From positions 62,001-126,000 of the forward strand of contig NZ_WKKA01000004.1 of NCBI RefSeq assembly GCF_009674885.1: DNA of 64,000 bases, given 5' to 3'. Both the position numbers and the translations under genes were made by a program. Of this stretch, positions 60,639 to 64,000 are shown in pieces. Source of the DNA: Paracoccus sp. S-4012 (GTDB taxonomy: Bacteria > Pseudomonadota > Alphaproteobacteria > Rhodobacterales > Rhodobacteraceae). Below the pieces are notes generated by a model that saw only the letters and a program-made list of their open reading frames with translations, searched no databases and was not told the origin of the DNA. Numbering within the stretch: the stretch's first letter is position 1; each line of letters begins with the position of its first letter.

Positions 60639-61009
60639 GTGGCGGCGGGTGTTGCGGCAGGCAATTCCTGGCCGTTTTGGGGCATAACCTGGCCATTCTG
60701 CAGCCATGAACTGGCCATCTCACCATAACGTCACTTTTCGTGGGGAAATGCCAGCCGGGGTCGGGGTTCGGGGGTTCGTGGACCGTGGACCTGACGTTGT
60801 GGGAAAGCGGCGAAAGGGGCCGGGCTCCGCTTCGCACCTTCCCACGGGTGATCAGGGCAGCACTCCGCCGGCCGCAACGATCTTCTGCGTCGCCGGCGGA
60901 GTACGACCATTCTCCCCGGTGACGATCCCGCGTGCTGCCGAAGCCGCCGCGCTGCGCACCCAAACGGCCCACATCGCAAGGAGCCGGACGAGGGAGGGCA
61001 AGATGCCGG
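60639..61009. other. junction region between msrB and the accessory segment
   Basis: 371 bases without a credible gene. TGGCC-containing short repeats (TTCCTGGCCGTTTTGG, ACCTGGCCATTCTG, AACTGGCCATCTC) lie at 60664-60722. A hairpin ACTCCGCCGGC/GCCGGCGGAGT (60862-60872 and 60892-60902), whose inner CGCA/TGCG can pair too, may be the terminator for the AIPR gene, though no T-run is seen. No tRNA end or integrase was found that would mark an attachment site. Confidence 0.5.
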
Positions 61010-63079
61010 CTACCCGCTCTCAAACCCCTGATCGCGCATACGCCCAAGTGTGCCCAGCGCGTGGCGCGACTGCAGGTCGGAAGGGAGGCGACGCGGCATG
61101 GAGGCGCAGACCTCGAGGATCTGCAGGTCCTTCGGCGTGAGGCGCTTCCGTTCGCGCCCCCAGGCGAGGACCTCCTTCCAGAAATCCGGCCCCAGCGTCA
61201 CGACCTCAGACTGGGCGTTGATGCCCTCTGTCATCGTCCTTTGCGCCTTCTCGTCGCGTCCGGCTGACCGCGCCGTCTCGACCAACGTCAAACAGGTGTC
61301 GAAGTCGTCGTCATAGTTCAGCGTACGGCTCTTCATCCCGTTCCAGCACGCCTGCTGCTTGGCCCATTCGGACATGTTCCGAACGCCGGCCGGGGGATCG
61401 GTGATGACGTTGTGTGCCTCCGCCGCGGCAAGAAGGAGGGCGCGCTGCAGTGCGTCCGGAACTGACTGCCGCCGCCAGATCGTGTCGAGGTCGATCACCT
61501 GCTTCTCGCTCGTGGCGTCGTGAAAGACCTTGGCCATGGCATAGGTCACGATGTTGGCTCTGTAGCCACCTTCGTACCATGGCTGTTTCGGCACCTCCGT
61601 CTCGAGCCAGCGAAACACGATCGCCTTCGAGATAAGTCGCTTGTACCAGAGCTCGTCGTATCTGGAATCGCTCTTGGACCATGTCTCGCCGATGTCCTTC
61701 GCGAATTCTGCGAAGTTCTTCTGTGCTCCTCGCGAAACGATATGCGGTTTGCCGGACGCCGAGAACTCGAACTTGGCAAGATCGGTCTTGCTGAAGAGCT
61801 GCGACTTCGGGAATTCCAGATCGAACTTCTTCTGCTGGGCGGTCGTGAGGCGGGCACGGGCGTTGATGAACTGCCCGCGGGACCGTTCGTAGAACCACTT
61901 GCTGTCGTGGCGTTCGCCGGCACGTGCGGTGAAGATCACGTTGCGAGAGAACTGCTCGATCCGGATGTGGAACGGGTGATTCGAGAAGAAGTCGGCCGCG
62001 TTGACCTTGTTCTGGGTGTTGGCATACTCCGAGATCTTCGGAACGATGTCCTCTGACCGGTCCGAGGGAACTACCGTCAGCTTCATCTGCACGAACACCC
62101 GGGGAAGTTGCTCCCTGGCGGCTTTCAGCGCCGCGTGAATCGAGCCTGTCGTCTGGGCGCCATTGACGATCTGCAGATTGCTGATCGAGTCAATCGCCAT
62201 GCCGTCGTCCGTCCTGACGCAGGACACGGCGTCGGCCGTGGCCGACAGCCCGTTGTTGTAGGGGAAGAAGAGCTCGGGCTCTTCCTTGATGGTCTTCTGG
62301 ATGCCCTTGTTGGTCTTGGCTCGTGCCTGCAGGAACGAACGGACATTGGCTTCGAGAAGGCGCGCGCCCCACCTGTCGTAGATTCCGGCCAGCTGCTCGC
62401 CTGGAATGATCAGCAGATAGCTTTCGAGGGCCGCCCCCGTCTGTGAGGCCTTCAGCGCGGGAAGCGGTGCGCCGAAATCCTGTGCGAAGTCGATGACCAT
62501 GTCCTCCCGGGCCTGGCCCGAGCGGTCGAACCGTTCGAAGCGCGCCAGATCCCAGACCGACCAGGTGATCGGCACATCACCGATCTCCGTAAGCTTCACC
62601 GTATCCCCGCGGCCGATGTACTGCCGGTTGGAGATAAGGATCAGCTTGACCTTTGTGACCTGTGGCCACGTGGCAATGATCAGGTCCGAGACCTGGAATG
62701 CGGGGTTCGCCTCGTTCAGCGAGTCCCGGAACTCTTCGGTTCTGGCCTTCTTGAGAAAACGGATCAGCGGGTTCAGGATCGGGGGAACATCCCCTTTGCC
62801 GAAGGTCTGGACCTTGTCGCTGTCCGCGAAGTCGCAGACGATCAGGCCCAGAACACCTTCGCCGTCGCGTGGGTCGCCCGCATAGCCATCGATCCGCAGC
62901 CTCTGACCGCCCTCTCCGCCTTGGTAGTAGGCACGATCGGCGACATCCAGTTCGCCTGCCTCGGTCAACCGCTCGGCCATCCGGTCAAAGAAGGCTTCCA
63001 CAGGGAAGATGCCACTGGCGTCTGCCTCGCGGCGGATATCGGCCATGAGGTTTCGATGGTAATCCTCGAGCTCGTTCAA
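61010..63079 (-). CDS. AIPR family protein (phage defence, MZA-like)
   Basis: 689 residues from a TTG start. The AIPR domain runs from about 236 to 540: EANVRSFLQARAKTNKGI, the core ELFFPYNNGLSATADAV (270-285) and NLQIVNGAQTTGSIHAALK (301-319), then TQNKVNAADFFSNHPFH. AIPR means abortive infection phage resistance. The TTG at 63079 overlaps the upstream TGA (TTGA), and GAGGAGG lies 7 bases before it, which makes it a better start than any ATG in this frame. Base composition and codon use are visibly less GC-rich than in the genes to the left. It is the promoter-distal gene of a defence operon that continues past the right edge. Confidence 0.88.
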   Translation of the reverse strand: MNELEDYHRNLMADIRREADASGIFPVEAFFDRMAERLTEAGELDVADRAYYQGGEGGQRLRIDGYAGDPRDGEGVLGLIVCDFADSDKVQTFGKGDVPPILNPLIRFLKKARTEEFRDSLNEANPAFQVSDLIIATWPQVTKVKLILISNRQYIGRGDTVKLTEIGDVPITWSVWDLARFERFDRSGQAREDMVIDFAQDFGAPLPALKASQTGAALESYLLIIPGEQLAGIYDRWGARLLEANVRSFLQARAKTNKGIQKTIKEEPELFFPYNNGLSATADAVSCVRTDDGMAIDSISNLQIVNGAQTTGSIHAALKAAREQLPRVFVQMKLTVVPSDRSEDIVPKISEYANTQNKVNAADFFSNHPFHIRIEQFSRNVIFTARAGERHDSKWFYERSRGQFINARARLTTAQQKKFDLEFPKSQLFSKTDLAKFEFSASGKPHIVSRGAQKNFAEFAKDIGETWSKSDSRYDELWYKRLISKAIVFRWLETEVPKQPWYEGGYRANIVTYAMAKVFHDATSEKQVIDLDTIWRRQSVPDALQRALLLAAAEAHNVITDPPAGVRNMSEWAKQQACWNGMKSRTLNYDDDFDTCLTLVETARSAGRDEKAQRTMTEGINAQSEVVTLGPDFWKEVLAWGRERKRLTPKDLQILEVCASMPRRLPSDLQSRHALGTLGRMRDQGFESG

Positions 63080-64000
63080 GCCTGGACCTCCTCGATCAGA
63101 CCCGCTCGAACGTCGTCCCATTCAGCCCGGAAGGGGGTGCAGGCAGACAGCGCAAGCGCATAGGACACGGACGACACGCCGAGGGGAACCGTGGCGGCGA
63201 TCCTCGGGAAGACCTCGGGCACGGCATGGAAGTCGGGTGCCGAGACAATCCATCGCCACGCCGAGTAGTCGTGCAGGACGTCATAGCCCGCATCGGCCAG
63301 GTGCAGGTCCCAGTCCGTGATGGCGGATGGCTCACGCTGTTCCAGCAGCCCGGTGACCTCCGACACGTACTCAGTCAGCGTTCGGCCATGCGGCGGCTGC
63401 ACCTGGTCAACGGCCAGCACAGCCAGCCACAAGCGCCGATCCGGCACGTCCGCCAGCTGGTGTTCGTTCGCGATCTTTACGAAGGGCTGCGACGCTCCGC
63501 GTCTTGCCTTCACCTCGATGCAGTCGGCTTTGAGCTCGAAGTCCTTGGGTGACCCTGAAGGGCCAGTCCATGCGGTCAGGGCTGGCTTCGCTCCGATCGT
63601 CCCGATCAGCAGCTTCAGCACCTCGATTTCGCCGATCAGGCCCTTCTGAGCCTCCTCCGACAGGACTTCCGGCTTTCCGCCGCGCAGCAGGTAGTGCCAG
63701 CGGAAGGTGCGGCCGATAGCGCGCTCCAGTACCTCGGCTTCGGTCTCGGCAAGCTCGCCCGCCGCCATCACATCGCGGCAGAGGGTCTCGAACAGCTCAC
63801 GCTGCGCGTCGTCCTTGAGCCGGATGTAGAGAATCGGTCCCCCGGGCAGAGTCTGGAACCGGATCTCGAGGTTCCGGAGGCTCGGCAGTTCCGGTGCCGG
63901 TTCCGGCAGTTCCGTCAGTTGCAGAACCAAGGCAGCATCGGCGCGCGGCATTACCGCCCAGAACCAGTTCCATCGTGCGGAGGCCGCAACCCGGCGTGTG
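63076..64000 (-). CDS. PD-(D/E)XK motif protein (DUF4420), 5' end beyond the window
   Basis: The frame stays open to base 64000 with no break. Residues before the first ATG (63951) include RWNWFWAV, which looks like the DUF4420 N-terminal motif, so the real start lies outside. From that ATG: FRWHYLLRGG at about 83-92, then GLIGEIEVLKLL, and the nuclease-like site with Asp137 (SPKDFEL) and E146-V-K148 (CIEVKARRG). ILYIRLKDDAQRELFETLCR precedes it. DUF4420 proteins are PD-(D/E)XK-fold and occur with Z1, GHKL ATPase and AIPR genes in defence clusters. The stop overlaps the start of the AIPR gene. Confidence 0.85.
   Translation of the reverse strand, partial: TRRVAASARWNWFWAVMPRADAALVLQLTELPEPAPELPSLRNLEIRFQTLPGGPILYIRLKDDAQRELFETLCRDVMAAGELAETEAEVLERAIGRTFRWHYLLRGGKPEVLSEEAQKGLIGEIEVLKLLIGTIGAKPALTAWTGPSGSPKDFELKADCIEVKARRGASQPFVKIANEHQLADVPDRRLWLAVLAVDQVQPPHGRTLTEYVSEVTGLLEQREPSAITDWDLHLADAGYDVLHDYSAWRWIVSAPDFHAVPEVFPRIAATVPLGVSSVSYALALSACTPFRAEWDDVRAGLIEEVQA

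Noticed and set aside
63076..63951. PD-(D/E)XK gene starting at ATG 63951
   Set aside because: Coding sequence that looks like the family (RWNWFWAV) continues in frame upstream to the window edge, so this ATG is probably internal.
1..64000. CRISPR arrays, tRNA or rRNA genes, insertion sequences
   Set aside because: No regularly spaced direct repeats, cloverleaf sequences, rRNA stretches or transposase genes were found by reading; a computational scan could still find a divergent tRNA.

Overview
The window looks like chromosome of a high-GC (about 70% by eye) member of the Rhodobacteraceae (Alphaproteobacteria); I cannot name the genus. Pointers are the pca cluster that carries a beta-keto acid cleavage enzyme, DUF1523 and other order-typical membrane proteins, a DUF1127 gene followed by anti-Shine-Dalgarno stem-loops (the CcaF1/CcsR locus of Rhodobacter), the cmk, rpsA, ihfB, lapA, trpF, trpB neighbourhood, and four copies of an intergenic hairpin repeat that begins with AAATATCC. 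No tRNA, rRNA, CRISPR array or insertion sequence was seen.

Layout. 1-4231 is a tightly coupled protocatechuate operon (end of pcaD, then pcaC, pcaH, pcaG, BKACE, pcaB). 4.2-9.3 kb holds sugar-acid kinases, a META lipoprotein, small membrane proteins and an M20 amidohydrolase. 9.4-10.3 kb is an operon of three small, very hydrophilic proteins behind a good general-stress (EcfG-type) promoter match. 10.4-12.2 kb has an FtsB-like protein and the Mrp/ApbC ATPase. 12.25-12.74 kb is a DUF1127 gene followed by seven consecutive stem-loops, each showing a CCUCC-type loop. 12.7-31 kb is core housekeeping: kup, rlmJ, mfd, hemB, ssb, aroK-aroB, xerD, ferredoxin, carD, metY. 31-41 kb contains a His-rich SIMPL protein, a 1034-residue GspL/GspC-like composite membrane protein, class I aldolase, an S4 protein coupled to a Suv3-like helicase, and small periplasmic and lipid proteins. 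41.8-45 kb is a DctB/DctD-like two-component pair whose regulator lacks the sigma-54 contact loop. 45-55 kb has purQ, icd, trpB, trpF, lapA, ihfB, rpsA and cmk. 55-60.6 kb has a DAO-family oxidase fused translationally to cmk, an ABC-F ATPase, MipA, an OlsB-like acyltransferase and msrB.

At about 60.7 kb composition falls and an accessory segment begins: an AIPR-family gene and, translationally coupled upstream of it and running off the right edge, a PD-(D/E)XK (DUF4420) gene. This pair is the downstream half of MZA-like (GHKL/MutL, Z1, DUF4420, AIPR) phage-defence clusters, so the rest should lie beyond base 64000.

Most noteworthy are the seven-hairpin CcsR-like RNA array, the defence pair at the right edge, the stress-promoter operon of disordered proteins, the GAFTGA-less DctD, and several families of intergenic palindromes.
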